Assembly: GCA_964639935.1 (NCBI GenBank)
Contig: CAZXGT010000001.1
Span: 1-64,000, forward strand
Direction of reading: 5' to 3'
DNA from: CALNYS01 sp964639935
GTDB taxonomy: Bacteria; Planctomycetota; Phycisphaerae; Phycisphaerales; UBA1924
DNA length: 64,000 nucleotides
Position numbers and translations under genes: made by a program. Under the pieces are notes generated by a model. It was given only the letters and a program-made list of their open reading frames with translations. It searched no databases and was not told where the DNA came from. Of this stretch, positions 16,913 through 25,402 are shown piece by piece. Every line of letters starts with the position of its first letter. Position 1 is the stretch's first letter.

Positions 16913-18046
16913 CTAGCCCCCGACATACCGCGAGTAGATCGCCCGCGCCCGCGCCGGATCCGTCGTCCCGCCCACGATCACCCGCCCCGTCGGGAAAACG
17001 TGCAGCGTGATCCGCCCGAACTCGCCCGACTCGCTCGCGAACTCCCCGCGCAGCGAATCCGCCTCGGTGCGGAACTCGCCGAAGGGCTCGAGCCGCTGCG
17101 CGAGCGCGTCGAGCGCGACCATCCCGCGCCGGTGGGGGGCGATCTGCACGCTCCTGCGACCGCACAGCGGCGTCAGCTCCTCCGCGTCGCCATCGAGATA
17201 GACAAAGTCGCGCTTGCCGCAGCACAGGCACGCCGGATCACGCGCCCCGCTCACGTCCACGGACCGCATCGCCGGGGCGTAGGCGTCGAGATGGATCAGC
17301 CGCGTGTTCGCCTCATCCGTGTTGCCCGCGAGCAGCTTGATCGCCTCCGCCGCCGCCAGGCTCGCCACCGCCCACGCCGCCGGGCCGAGCACGCCCGCCG
17401 TGTCGCACGTCGCCTCCGATCCCGGCGCCGGCGCCTGCGGAAAGAGGCACCGCAGGCACGGCCCCACGCCCGGCCGAACCGTCAACAGCGTCCCGCTCGT
17501 CCCGACGACTCCCGCGTGCACGTACGGGATCCCCTGCGACACCGCGACGTCGTTGAGCAGGTACCGCGTCTCGAAGTTGTCCGTCCCGTCAAGCAGAAGA
17601 TCGACCGCGTCTCGCTCTCCCTCCGGCCCCCTCTCCCTGTGGGAGAGGGTTGGGGTGAGGGGCTCCCCGCTTCCAGCGCCTTCCCCCTCAACATCCCACT
17701 CGAACCCCACGATCCCCGGCGCCGTCGCCGCCGAGAAATCCTCCACCAGCGCCCGCACCTCCACGCCCGGATCAATCTCGGCAAGCCGATCCCGCGCCGC
17801 CGTCGCCTTCGCCCGATGCTTCTCCGCGTCCTCGGTCGTGTAAAGCGTCTGACGCTGCAGGTTCGTCAGCTCGACCACGTCCCGGTCAACGATCGTCAAC
17901 CTCCCGACGCCCGCCCGCACCAGCGCCTCGGCGATCGTCGACCCAAGCGCCCCGACGCCCACGATCAGCGCGTGCGACGACCGAAGCCGAGCCTGCCCGG
18001 CCGAGCCGATCTCCGGCAGAATCTCCTGTCGATGGTGGCGATTCAC
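16913..18046 (-). CDS. thiF: ThiF-type sulfur-carrier adenylyltransferase with palindrome-encoded insert
   Basis: This E1-like enzyme adenylates the C-terminus of a sulfur-carrier protein (ThiS or MoaD type). The nucleotide loop GVGALGS (30-36), the RxxLY segment NLQRQTLY (62-69), DGTDNFETR (153-161) and two zinc Cys pairs (CLRC, CLCC) are visible. The C-terminus has LCGRRSVQI and a GRVIVGGT...YSRYVGG end, as in Bacillus subtilis ThiF. Residues about 116-147 are extra, compared with that family, and are encoded by a GC-rich palindrome of the widespread CCCTCTCCC...GGGAGAGGG type, in frame. No thiamine gene is adjacent, so a molybdopterin or other role is possible. Confidence 0.85.
   Translation of the reverse strand: MNRHHRQEILPEIGSAGQARLRSSHALIVGVGALGSTIAEALVRAGVGRLTIVDRDVVELTNLQRQTLYTTEDAEKHRAKATAARDRLAEIDPGVEVRALVEDFSAATAPGIVGFEWDVEGEGAGSGEPLTPTLSHRERGPEGERDAVDLLLDGTDNFETRYLLNDVAVSQGIPYVHAGVVGTSGTLLTVRPGVGPCLRCLFPQAPAPGSEATCDTAGVLGPAAWAVASLAAAEAIKLLAGNTDEANTRLIHLDAYAPAMRSVDVSGARDPACLCCGKRDFVYLDGDAEELTPLCGRRSVQIAPHRRGMVALDALAQRLEPFGEFRTEADSLRGEFASESGEFGRITLHVFPTGRVIVGGTTDPARARAIYSRYVGG
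17627..17662. repeat. REP-like palindrome inside thiF
   Basis: CCCTCTCCC (17629-17637), loop TGT, GGGAGAGGG (17641-17649), then TTGGGGTGAGGGG. This is the core of a dispersed repeat well known between genes in many bacteria. Here it is read through in frame and yields PLTPTLSHRERG on the minus strand. Confidence 0.85.
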
Positions 18047-18066
18047 GCCCGTATCCTAGGGCGAAA

Positions 18067-19161
18067 TCAATCCTCAAAGAGCGCCGCGCACTCCCGAAGC
18101 TCGGCCCCCGCCGGCGTGCAGATCGCATACTGCCGACCGCCGCGCATGCACGCGGAGCCGAATGCCCCGTCCTTGCGCACCGCGTAGTACACCACGTTGA
18201 AGCTCGGCTCGCCCTTCTCGTTGAGCAGACGCTTCGCCCGCGTGCGCTCAGCGATCTGCCGCAGCGCATGCAGGCACGCGTCCGTCGGGTGATCCCCCGC
18301 CGCCATGCGCATCACGACCGTGTGGGCGCCGCAGGTCTGCATCACGGCCTCGCCCCGCCCGGTGGCGCCGGCCGAGCCGATCGCGTTGTCCGTGTAGCAC
18401 CCGGCGCCGATCATCGGCGAGTCGCCCACGCGGCCCGGCAGCTTGAAGAACAGACCCGACGTCGTCGTGCACCCGGCGAGATCCCGATCCGCCGTCAGCG
18501 CCGAGCAGTGGATCGTCCCGGTGGGGGGCTCGACGATCGGCGGGCTCGGTCGCGTCTCACCGGCGGGGCGGCGCGAGCTCTGCGCGTCGTCGCCGAAGGC
18601 GGGCAGGTCCCACTCGTCCTCCTCGAGCCAATCGTCGCGCCGGTTCGCCTCCGCCTTCCACTTGAGCCACGCCTGTCGGGCTCGATCGGTCAGCAGGTTC
18701 TCCTCCTCAAAGCCCATCCGCAGCGCAAAGCGCTTGGCGCCCTCGCCCACGAGCATGACGTGATCGGTGCGCCGGGCGACCTCAAGGGCGACCGCGGCGG
18801 GGTTCTTGATCCCCTCGAGCGCCGCGACCGCGCCAGCCCGGTGCGTCGGCCCGTGCATCACCGACGCGTCGAGCGACACCACGCCGTCCTCGTTGGGCAG
18901 GCCGCCGTAGCCGACCGTCATGTCGTCCGGATCGTTCTCGTTGATCTCGACGCCCTTGACGATGGCGTGCGCCGGATCGGCGCCCTCCTCGATGAGCGCG
19001 AACGCGCGCTTCACGCAATCGAGCCCGTTGCCCGAGGCGATGACGACGGGCGGCTCGGCGCCCTGCCCCGCGCGAGCCCGCCCTCGCCGCTGGGGCTGGG
19101 CGCGGGAGCTCGCAGCTGCCGCGTAGACGGCGGAAGCGATCAGAAAATCTCGGCGTTTCAT
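18067..19161 (-). CDS. N4-(beta-N-acetylglucosaminyl)-L-asparaginase (Ntn-hydrolase family)
   Basis: This is a glycosylasparaginase/isoaspartyl-peptidase type enzyme made as a precursor that cuts itself before a catalytic Thr. The nucleophile is T216 in GTIHCSAL, after a poorly conserved linker (about 185-215), and the substrate segment GRVGDSPMIGAG follows. The N-terminus MKRRDFLIASAVYAAAAS is a twin-arginine-type signal, so the enzyme should be exported folded. Likely role: removing Asn-linked sugar or isoaspartyl caps from scavenged glycopeptides. Its ATG overlaps the stop of the upstream phosphofructokinase gene (ATGA), indicating coupling. Confidence 0.9.
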   Translation of the reverse strand: MKRRDFLIASAVYAAAASSRAQPQRRGRARAGQGAEPPVVIASGNGLDCVKRAFALIEEGADPAHAIVKGVEINENDPDDMTVGYGGLPNEDGVVSLDASVMHGPTHRAGAVAALEGIKNPAAVALEVARRTDHVMLVGEGAKRFALRMGFEEENLLTDRARQAWLKWKAEANRRDDWLEEDEWDLPAFGDDAQSSRRPAGETRPSPPIVEPPTGTIHCSALTADRDLAGCTTTSGLFFKLPGRVGDSPMIGAGCYTDNAIGSAGATGRGEAVMQTCGAHTVVMRMAAGDHPTDACLHALRQIAERTRAKRLLNEKGEPSFNVVYYAVRKDGAFGSACMRGGRQYAICTPAGAELRECAALFED

Positions 19162-20366
19162 GCGAACTCCTCCACCACCGGCAGCTCGCCCACGAGCGGG
19201 CGAAGGTACCTGATGAACTCGTCGGACACGTTGTTGTCGCCCGCGAGGAACTCGTCGGGCATGACGCGCGTCTTGCCCGCGACGGCCGTGAGCTTCACCG
19301 CCACCGGCTCGGATCGGTAGGGCTCGTCGCCTCCCCGCTTGATAGCGATCGAGCCGTCGAGATCGCCGCTCATCGCAAGCTCCGCGGCGCGCGCGCCCGC
19401 GGCGCGGGCCTCCCGCTGGTCCACGGGCGACGGGTCCGGGTAGCAGCGCTGCATGTACCCGAGGGTGTCGGCGCGGATGCGCGGCGGCGTCCCCCCCTGG
19501 GGCGTCAGCTTCTGCCGCAGGAGGTTTGCGAGAAAATCGCCCAGCGCCCCGGAGCCCGAGAGCTGCACGTTGCCGTGCGCGTCGACCTCGCCCGTCTGGC
19601 TCAGGACGTAGCTGATCGCCTCGCCGTCGGCGTTGTGGATCCCCTCGGAAACCGCGATCAGGCAGCGCCCGAGCTTCGAGTAGACGCCCTCGACGTCCGC
19701 AACGAACCTGTCCGGGTCGAAGTCTCGCTCGGGGAGGTAGATCAGGTGCGGGCCGTCGTTCTCAAAGCGACGCGCCATCGCCGAGGCGGCGGCCAGGAAG
19801 CCCGCATGGCGCCCCATGACGATGTCGATCTTGATCCCCGGCAGCGACTTGTTGTCGAGGTTGTCGCCGGTGAAGGCGTTGGCGACGTACCGCGCCGCCG
19901 AGGGGTAGCCCGGCGTGTGATCGTTCTCCATCAGATCGTTGTCGATCGTCTTGGGGATATGGAAACAGCGCAGCTCGTAGCCGGCCTGATCCGACAGATC
20001 GTTGACGATCCGGCATGTGTCGGAGGAGTCGTTGCCGCCGATATAAAAGAAGTAGCGCACGTCGCGCGCGCGCAGCGACTCGAAGATGCGCTCGCAGTAC
20101 GCCTCGTCGGGCTTGTCGCGCGTCGATCCCAGCGCGGCCGAGGGCGTCTGCGCGATCGCCTCGAGAAAGTCCGGCGGCGAGTTCGTCAGATCGACGTACC
20201 GGTTCTCGATCATCCCGCGCACGCCGTTTCGCGCGCCATAGATGTTCGTGATGGCCTGATGTCCCTGGAGCGCGAGCACGGCCCCAACAAGCGACTGATT
20301 GATGACGGCGGTCGGCCCGCCGGACTGACCGATGACCGCGGCGCCCTGGATCAGGTCTGTAGGCAT
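19158..20366 (-). CDS. Diphosphate-dependent 6-phosphofructokinase
   Basis: This glycolytic enzyme phosphorylates fructose-6-phosphate, probably with pyrophosphate. The phosphate loop is GQSGGPTAVINQS (13-25); GGNDSSDT (110-117) is the position where ATP enzymes have GGDGS, and Asp after Asn fits the PPi type. Catalytic PKTIDND (138-144) and MGRHAGFLA are intact. Length 402. The start at 20366 has GGAGG seven bases upstream. Asn at the third position of GGND leaves some doubt between PPi and ATP use. It is coupled to the downstream asparaginase gene. Confidence 0.9.
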   Translation of the reverse strand: MPTDLIQGAAVIGQSGGPTAVINQSLVGAVLALQGHQAITNIYGARNGVRGMIENRYVDLTNSPPDFLEAIAQTPSAALGSTRDKPDEAYCERIFESLRARDVRYFFYIGGNDSSDTCRIVNDLSDQAGYELRCFHIPKTIDNDLMENDHTPGYPSAARYVANAFTGDNLDNKSLPGIKIDIVMGRHAGFLAAASAMARRFENDGPHLIYLPERDFDPDRFVADVEGVYSKLGRCLIAVSEGIHNADGEAISYVLSQTGEVDAHGNVQLSGSGALGDFLANLLRQKLTPQGGTPPRIRADTLGYMQRCYPDPSPVDQREARAAGARAAELAMSGDLDGSIAIKRGGDEPYRSEPVAVKLTAVAGKTRVMPDEFLAGDNNVSDEFIRYLRPLVGELPVVEEFA

Positions 20367-20428
20367 TCGATGTCCTCCGGCGAGCATCCTAAAGCGATCG
20401 GGCCTCTCGATGGGGTACACTCCGCGCC

Positions 20429-21034
20429 ATGACGATCTCCCGTTTCGTTTTCGGTGCCGCGGCGATGCTCGCCGGACTGATTCTCGGCGGCTGCCGGGCC
20501 TCCGGACCGACGGCGGTGACGGTCGGATCGGATCGCTTCGAGGAGGCGTTTGAGTCGACGAAAGACGTGCTTCGCGCCGAAGGCTTCGAGCTCGAGCGCG
20601 TCGATGCGCGAGCGGGCGTCATCACCACGCGCCCGCTCGCCTCGAGCGGCTTCTGGACGCCCTGGGTCACAAGCGAGCGGCGCCTGCGCGACGAGGTGGA
20701 GTCGACCCTCCACCGCCAGCGACGCCGGGCGGAGGTGCGTTTCGTCACCGATTCGCCCGACGCGCGCCAGGCCAGCACACCCGTTCGGGTGGATATCGAC
20801 GTGCGCGTCGAGCGCGTCTATCAGCCCGGGGTGCGCGCGACGCCGGCGAGCGTCCGTCTCCGTCATGTCGCGAGGCGCCCGGGTGAGCCGTCGCCGCACG
20901 GCGAGACCGTCTTCGCCGTCGACCATTCAAGCGACCGGGCGCTCGCGGCCGAACTCACGCGCCGCCTCGCCTTCGCGCTCGGCCTCGATCTCAGCGCGAC
21001 CGACCGCGTTCGCCGCGGGCCGCCGGGGTTCTGA
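20429..21034 (+). CDS. Outer-surface or periplasmic lipoprotein, unknown function
   Basis: The lipobox LILGGC gives lipidation at C22. The mature protein (about 180 residues) is an alpha/beta domain with many Arg and Val, beginning with FEEAFESTKDVLRAEGFELE and including a long amphipathic stretch. The repeated pattern of a Gly-Trp loop and paired beta strands suggests a small envelope-assembly type fold, but I recognise no family. It is divergent from the phosphofructokinase gene with 62 bases between starts. Confidence 0.75.
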   Translation: MTISRFVFGAAAMLAGLILGGCRASGPTAVTVGSDRFEEAFESTKDVLRAEGFELERVDARAGVITTRPLASSGFWTPWVTSERRLRDEVESTLHRQRRRAEVRFVTDSPDARQASTPVRVDIDVRVERVYQPGVRATPASVRLRHVARRPGEPSPHGETVFAVDHSSDRALAAELTRRLAFALGLDLSATDRVRRGPPGF

Positions 21035-21190
21035 AACGGGGCGTTCCCGAGCGCAAGCGGGTGAACCCCCGATATCGCGGACGAGACGCGGTGTGTATTC
21101 GTACTTGCCTTCCGGTCAGCAACGCTCGGCACGGTCGCCCGCGGCTCATCGGATGACATGGATGGCTTCCAAGGGATTGAAGGAGCCGTG

Positions 21191-22087
21191 ATGAGGTCAG
21201 CATCTCGGGATGTGCATGAACAGCTGGCGCGGGTCGGTGAGGTGGTGCAGCGCGTCTGCGCCCTGCCGGCGGTGCCGACGGGCGACTGGTGCCAGCGGGC
21301 CGCCGCCGAGACGCTTCCGCTCGCCGGAGCGGGCCCGGTGCTCGTCGGCATCGCGCGCCATAACGGCCGGGGCGAGGCGATCGAGCTCGAGGACGCCGGG
21401 GCCGCGAGCCGCAACGGAGATTCGGTCGTCTCGCTCCGGTCCCTTCTCGAGCCGGAGGCCGGCGGGTGGAATCTTCCCGAGTCCCGGACGGTCGACGAAG
21501 CTGGCGGCGCGCGCATCCTGCGCGTGATCGATATCGACCAGCTCTCGAGCGAGTCGCGCGACCGCTGGTCGCCCTTTGGCGTCCGGACGCTCCTCGCGGC
21601 GAGCGAAGCGCTCACGCCGGACGCCCCGCGGCGCCGGCTGGCCGTGATCATCTCGGCCGGAGTCGAGATCCCGAATCTGCCCTCGGTCCTGGCGGCTGTC
21701 GCGCCGGCGCTCCTGCGCCGCGCCAGGCTCGCCTTCGGCTCCGCCGACGGCGCCTCCCGGGGGCCGGCGCGGCTCACCGCGCGCGAGGTCGAGGTGCTCG
21801 ACCGCCTCCTGCTCGGGCTGAGCATCAAGAAGATCGCCGAGGATCTCGAGCGGAGCCCGCACACGGTGCACGATCACGTCAAGAGCCTGCACGCCAAGCT
21901 CGGCGCCTCGAGCCGCGGGGAGCTCGTCGCCCGTGCGCTCGGGCACATCGACCCGCGCGCTGCCGCCGAGACGAGCGCCGAGCCCGGGCTCATCGGAACA
22001 ACCCCGCAGCGGGCCCCGGGCGACGACCCGGACGGCTCGCCGCGGCCCGTCGTCAAGCCGATGACCCTCGCCGGGCTCAAGCTCTGA
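21191..22087 (+). CDS. LuxR-type HTH transcriptional regulator
   Basis: This is 298 residues with a GerE/LuxR domain near residues 195-255: LTAREVEVLDRLLLGLSIKKIAED, split here by family positions, then SPHTVHDHVKSLHAKLGASSRGELV. The N-terminal half has no receiver or autoinducer signature. A Pro/Gly-rich tail of about 40 residues follows the HTH. It shares the domain order and HTVHDH recognition helix with the regulator at 2946-3853, so the two are probably paralogues of a planctomycete regulator family. ATG 21191 has GAAGGAG five bases upstream; ATG 21158 lacks one. Confidence 0.85.
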   Translation: MRSASRDVHEQLARVGEVVQRVCALPAVPTGDWCQRAAAETLPLAGAGPVLVGIARHNGRGEAIELEDAGAASRNGDSVVSLRSLLEPEAGGWNLPESRTVDEAGGARILRVIDIDQLSSESRDRWSPFGVRTLLAASEALTPDAPRRRLAVIISAGVEIPNLPSVLAAVAPALLRRARLAFGSADGASRGPARLTAREVEVLDRLLLGLSIKKIAEDLERSPHTVHDHVKSLHAKLGASSRGELVARALGHIDPRAAAETSAEPGLIGTTPQRAPGDDPDGSPRPVVKPMTLAGLKL

Positions 22088-22118
22088 GCGACCGGCGCGC
22101 TTCTGCTACAACGTGACG

Positions 22119-22832
22119 ATGAGCAGCCCCGACCGCGCCGCGCGAGCCCTCCGCCAGACGCTTGAGACCTCCGCGCTTCTGGGCGTCGACTTCGCGCCGC
22201 GCCGCGTTGAGATTTCGGACCTCCACGAGTCGCCCGTCGCCGAGCCGGCCACCGCCAAGGGCGAGGCCATGGAGGCCCTCCGCGCCGAGCACGAGCGCGA
22301 GTGCCCCGAGCGCGAGTTCATCACCGAATTCAACAGGATCGTCTTCGGCGAGGGCGACCCCGACGCACGCCTCATGTTCATCGGCGAGGCCCCCGGCGCC
22401 GACGAGGACCGCACCGGGCGCCCCTTCGTCGGCCGCGCCGGCCAGTTGCTCGAGGGCATGATCCGCGCGATGGGCCTCTCCCGGGAGTCGGTCTACATCG
22501 CCAACGTCCTGAAGGTCAGGCCCCCGGGCAACGCCACGCCCACACCGAATGAGGTCGCCGCGTGCGGTCCGTTCCTGCTCCGGCAGATCGAGATCGTCGA
22601 GCCCGAGGCGATCGTCACCCTCGGCAAGCCCGCGACGAACTTCCTCCTCGAGACCGACGAGGCTCTCGGGCGGCTCCGCGGACGCTGGCACGAGATCCGC
22701 GGCGTCCCCGTCATGCCGACCTACCACCCGGCCTACCTGCTCCGCACGTACACCCCGGAGAATCGCGGGAAGGTCTGGTCCGACCTCCAGCAGGTGATGC
22801 AACGCCTCGGGCTCGAGCGCACGCCCGGATGA
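22119..22832 (+). CDS. Type-4-like uracil-DNA glycosylase
   Basis: Motif 1 GEAPGADEDRTGRPFVGRAG and motif 3 HPAYLLR identify a family-4 (UdgA) uracil-DNA glycosylase, which removes uracil from DNA. Family-4 enzymes normally bind a 4Fe-4S cluster through four Cys. Here only two plausible ligands are visible: one in HEREC and one in NEVAAC; the KC of KCRPPxN is KV, and no CxxC pair is seen. The cluster may be absent or altered. ATG 22119 or GTG 22113 are possible starts. Length 237. Confidence 0.88.
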   Translation: MSSPDRAARALRQTLETSALLGVDFAPRRVEISDLHESPVAEPATAKGEAMEALRAEHERECPEREFITEFNRIVFGEGDPDARLMFIGEAPGADEDRTGRPFVGRAGQLLEGMIRAMGLSRESVYIANVLKVRPPGNATPTPNEVAACGPFLLRQIEIVEPEAIVTLGKPATNFLLETDEALGRLRGRWHEIRGVPVMPTYHPAYLLRTYTPENRGKVWSDLQQVMQRLGLERTPG

Positions 22833-22932
22833 CGCCCTCGACGCGTCGTCGGGCGATTTCCCGATCCACAGCCGCCCGGGTGGAACCCGCCGGGGCGAAC
22901 CCCGTATGACTGGATGAACCAGCCCCCACGAG

Positions 22933-22980
22933 GCCCGGCGCGTGAGACGAGAGCGACTCGTCCGCCGCCGGGCTTTTCTT
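22933..22980 (+). terminator. Rho-independent terminator after the uracil-DNA glycosylase gene
   Basis: GCCCGGCG (22933-22940) pairs with CGCCGGGC (22966-22973), with an inner GACGAG/CTCGTC stem, followed by TTTTCTT. Confidence 0.85.
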
Positions 22981-23015
22981 AGGCTCGGAGCATCCGAGCG
23001 AGCGGCTCCGGTGGG

Positions 23016-23489
23016 TCAGTTCGGCTCGGCCGCCTCGATATCCGAGACCGTCGGTGGAACCTTCCCGAAGGAGAGTTCGGTGTCGGCTGGCAGCTTCTCG
23101 ACCTCCGTCGCCTCCCAGCCGACGAGATCGCCCGTTTCCGGGTCGTACTCCACCAGGAACTCGACGCGAACGATGTCGCCGACCTCGACCCCTTCGAGCG
23201 AGAGCGCCTCGCCGACGGGGAACGGCATGGCCATGGCGTTCATGCCGGTGGGTTCGGCCTCATTGGCGTTGGCCTTGAAGGCGGGGATCGCCTCGTGGTA
23301 GACCTGAAACTCGGCCTTGGGCTCCGCGGACGACGGGATCTGCATGACGCGACCGCGAACGCTGTAGAAGCTCACATTCGCGCTCTCCCGCGCCTCCTGC
23401 GTCGCGACTTCGGTCTCGTTCGAGCAGGCGACGAGCGCGAGAGGCGAAAGGCCAAGCGCAACAGTCACGACGAGTCTTTGGATCAGCAT
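23016..23489 (-). CDS. CusF-like copper-binding lipoprotein
   Basis: The lipobox LALVAC gives lipidation at C22. The mature domain (about residues 38-150) follows the pattern of periplasmic Cu/Ag-binding CusF-like proteins: SVRGRVMQIP, VYHEAIPAF with H65, MNAMAMPFPV with M83, M86 and M88, then LEGVEVGDIVRVEFLV. The His and Met positions could bind Cu(I). The rest of a copper exporter is not in the window. It converges with the glycosylase gene; the terminator between them faces the other strand. Confidence 0.8.
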   Translation of the reverse strand: MLIQRLVVTVALGLSPLALVACSNETEVATQEARESANVSFYSVRGRVMQIPSSAEPKAEFQVYHEAIPAFKANANEAEPTGMNAMAMPFPVGEALSLEGVEVGDIVRVEFLVEYDPETGDLVGWEATEVEKLPADTELSFGKVPPTVSDIEAAEPN

Positions 23490-23528
23490 GCCGGAAGGAT
23501 AGCCCCGCCCCGGCAGGAGAAGCGGGCG

Positions 23529-23909
23529 CTACGCGGGCTTGACCTCGAGATGCTTCTCAACGGAGCGGAAGTCGCCCGCGAGGTGAGGGATGTAGGTCAT
23601 CTCCCAGGAGGCCCCGGGCTCGACGCGGACGACCTTGGCCGGGTGCTGGCGAATAAACCACCGACGGCCGCCGCGGGTCTTGGTCGGGGTCTCGCGGCGA
23701 CGCGTCCGCTGCGCCCGGGCGAGAGCGCGCCGAGCGGAGACATCCTGCCGCATCAGCCGCTCGATCGTCTGGACCTCGTTCTCACGGTGCGGACGGGAGG
23801 TGACGCTGACGGTGATCTTCTGGCCGGGTTTGACGTTCTCGAGCATGGCGGTCGCCTCGGGCTCGCCCGGAGCGGTGGTCGGGCGGGGGGATGAAAGTTG
23901 CGTGGACAT
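23529..23909 (-). CDS. Hypothetical basic protein
   Basis: This is 126 residues from ATG 23909, or 105 from an internal ATG at 23846. A beta-rich core (KPGQKITVSVTSRPHRENEV, then KVVRVEPGASWEMTYIPHL) surrounds a very basic helix (RRALARAQRTRRRE). I do not recognise the family. It has no signal peptide or membrane segment. The basic helix could bind nucleic acid. It is divergent from the Memo-family gene with about 100 bases between, which must contain both promoters. Confidence 0.75.
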   Translation of the reverse strand: MSTQLSSPRPTTAPGEPEATAMLENVKPGQKITVSVTSRPHRENEVQTIERLMRQDVSARRALARAQRTRRRETPTKTRGGRRWFIRQHPAKVVRVEPGASWEMTYIPHLAGDFRSVEKHLEVKPA

Positions 23910-24011
23910 CGCCCGCGGTTCCGCGAGGCGAGCCCAAGAGGATAACGCCTCGCCGCCGCTTGTCCAAGCGGGCGCGGAACGCGCGAAGACGGGCGTGTTA
24001 GACTGACCGCT

Positions 24012-25394
24012 ATGAGCGATCAGCAGACACCGCAGGGCGCCGGCGGCGCCGAACCCGACCAGCCCTCCCAGCCCGCGAGGTTCGATCCGCAGGCCGAGCA
24101 TCAGCAGAAGCCGCAGCTCCGCCCGGTCCGCGGCTTCATGACGCAGCATCAGGGCCGCCCCATGCTCGGGCTCGCCGACGCGATGCAGGTCTCGGACAAA
24201 ATGGTCTTCACGGCCCCCGCGGTGCAGACGGTGCTCCCCAAGTTCGACGGCCAGCACGATCTCGACCAGATCGTCGAGGAGGTTGGCAAGGGGCTCACCC
24301 GCGACGTGCTCGAGAACGTCGTCGCCCAGCTCGACGACGCCGGGCTCCTCGCCGGGCCCAAGTTCGACGCGATGTACGAGAAGCTCAAGGAGGATTTCCA
24401 CTCCCAGGATCACCTCCCGCCGGGCATCTCCGCGGCCGTCGCCGATCGTCTGGTGATCCTCGAGCACGGGCAGGAGGCCACCGACGAGCAGAAGGCCGAG
24501 GAGGGGCCGGCCAAGCTGCGCGAGCAGTTCGACACCTGGATCGACCAGGCTCTGAAGGAAGCGAGCGATCCGAGCTTCGACAAGCTGCCCCGGGCCGTCT
24601 TCGTTCCAAGCGTTGACTATCAGATGGGCTGGCCCAACTACGGGGCCGTCTACGGCCGCATGCGCGTCGTCGATCGCCCGAAGCGGGTCGTCATCCTCGG
24701 CTCCCAGCAGGGCGGGTTCGCCACCGGCGTTTGCGGGTGCGACAAGGGCTACGCCACGCCCCTGGGCGTCTCCCCGCTCGCCAGAGACTTCTTCGACGCC
24801 CTCACCGGCGCCCTCGGCGAAGAGAACACCGAGAAATTCCTCCGCCACCGCTACGACCACGAACGCGCCCACGCCGTCGAGGCGCAGGTCGCCTGGCTCC
24901 AGCACGTTCTGGGCGCCGAGGGCGACACGCCCCCGGTCATGGGCGTGCTGATCCACGACATCCTCCAAAAGAGCGGGAAGAGCTACGACGGCGAGGGGCT
25001 CGATCTCGACCCCTTCGTCGACGCGCTCAAGGCCGCAATCGATCAGGTCGAGGGCCCCACCCTCATCGTCGCTTCCGCCGACCTCGCCCACGTCGGCCCG
25101 CAGTTCGGCGATCAGCAGAAGCTCGTCGGCGACGATGAACAGGCCCAGGCGTTCCGCCAGCAGGTCATGCAGCACGACCAGCAGATGGTCGGGCTCATCG
25201 GGCAGGGCAAGCACAAGGAACTCGTCAGCGCCATCCAGTGGCAGCAGAACCGCATGCGCTGGACCGGGCTCGGCCCCATCGTCGCCGCCATGCAGGCCGC
25301 CGAGGGCGGGACCCCGAGGCTCCTCAACTACTTCGCCGCCGCCGACCCGCAGGGCAACGCCCTCGTCAGCAGCTTCGCCGCCTCCATCGGCTGA
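24012..25394 (+). CDS. Memo-family protein with N-terminal PqqD-like domain
   Basis: The C-terminal two thirds follow the Memo fold (AmmeMemoRadiSam system protein B): VFVPSVDYQMGWPNYGAV, VVILGSQQGG, TPLGVSP, HERAHAVEAQVAWLQHVLG and SADLAHVGPQFGD. In canonical members the first two blocks carry the metal His (PHAGY and GPSH); here those positions read PSVDY and GSQQ, so the metal site is lost. Residues about 45-115 look like a PqqD or winged-helix domain (VSDKMVFTAPAVQTVLPKFDG). Role unknown. dtd starts 8 bases after the stop. Confidence 0.8.
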   Translation: MSDQQTPQGAGGAEPDQPSQPARFDPQAEHQQKPQLRPVRGFMTQHQGRPMLGLADAMQVSDKMVFTAPAVQTVLPKFDGQHDLDQIVEEVGKGLTRDVLENVVAQLDDAGLLAGPKFDAMYEKLKEDFHSQDHLPPGISAAVADRLVILEHGQEATDEQKAEEGPAKLREQFDTWIDQALKEASDPSFDKLPRAVFVPSVDYQMGWPNYGAVYGRMRVVDRPKRVVILGSQQGGFATGVCGCDKGYATPLGVSPLARDFFDALTGALGEENTEKFLRHRYDHERAHAVEAQVAWLQHVLGAEGDTPPVMGVLIHDILQKSGKSYDGEGLDLDPFVDALKAAIDQVEGPTLIVASADLAHVGPQFGDQQKLVGDDEQAQAFRQQVMQHDQQMVGLIGQGKHKELVSAIQWQQNRMRWTGLGPIVAAMQAAEGGTPRLLNYFAAADPQGNALVSSFAASIG

Positions 25395-25402
25395 GCGCGC
25401 CG

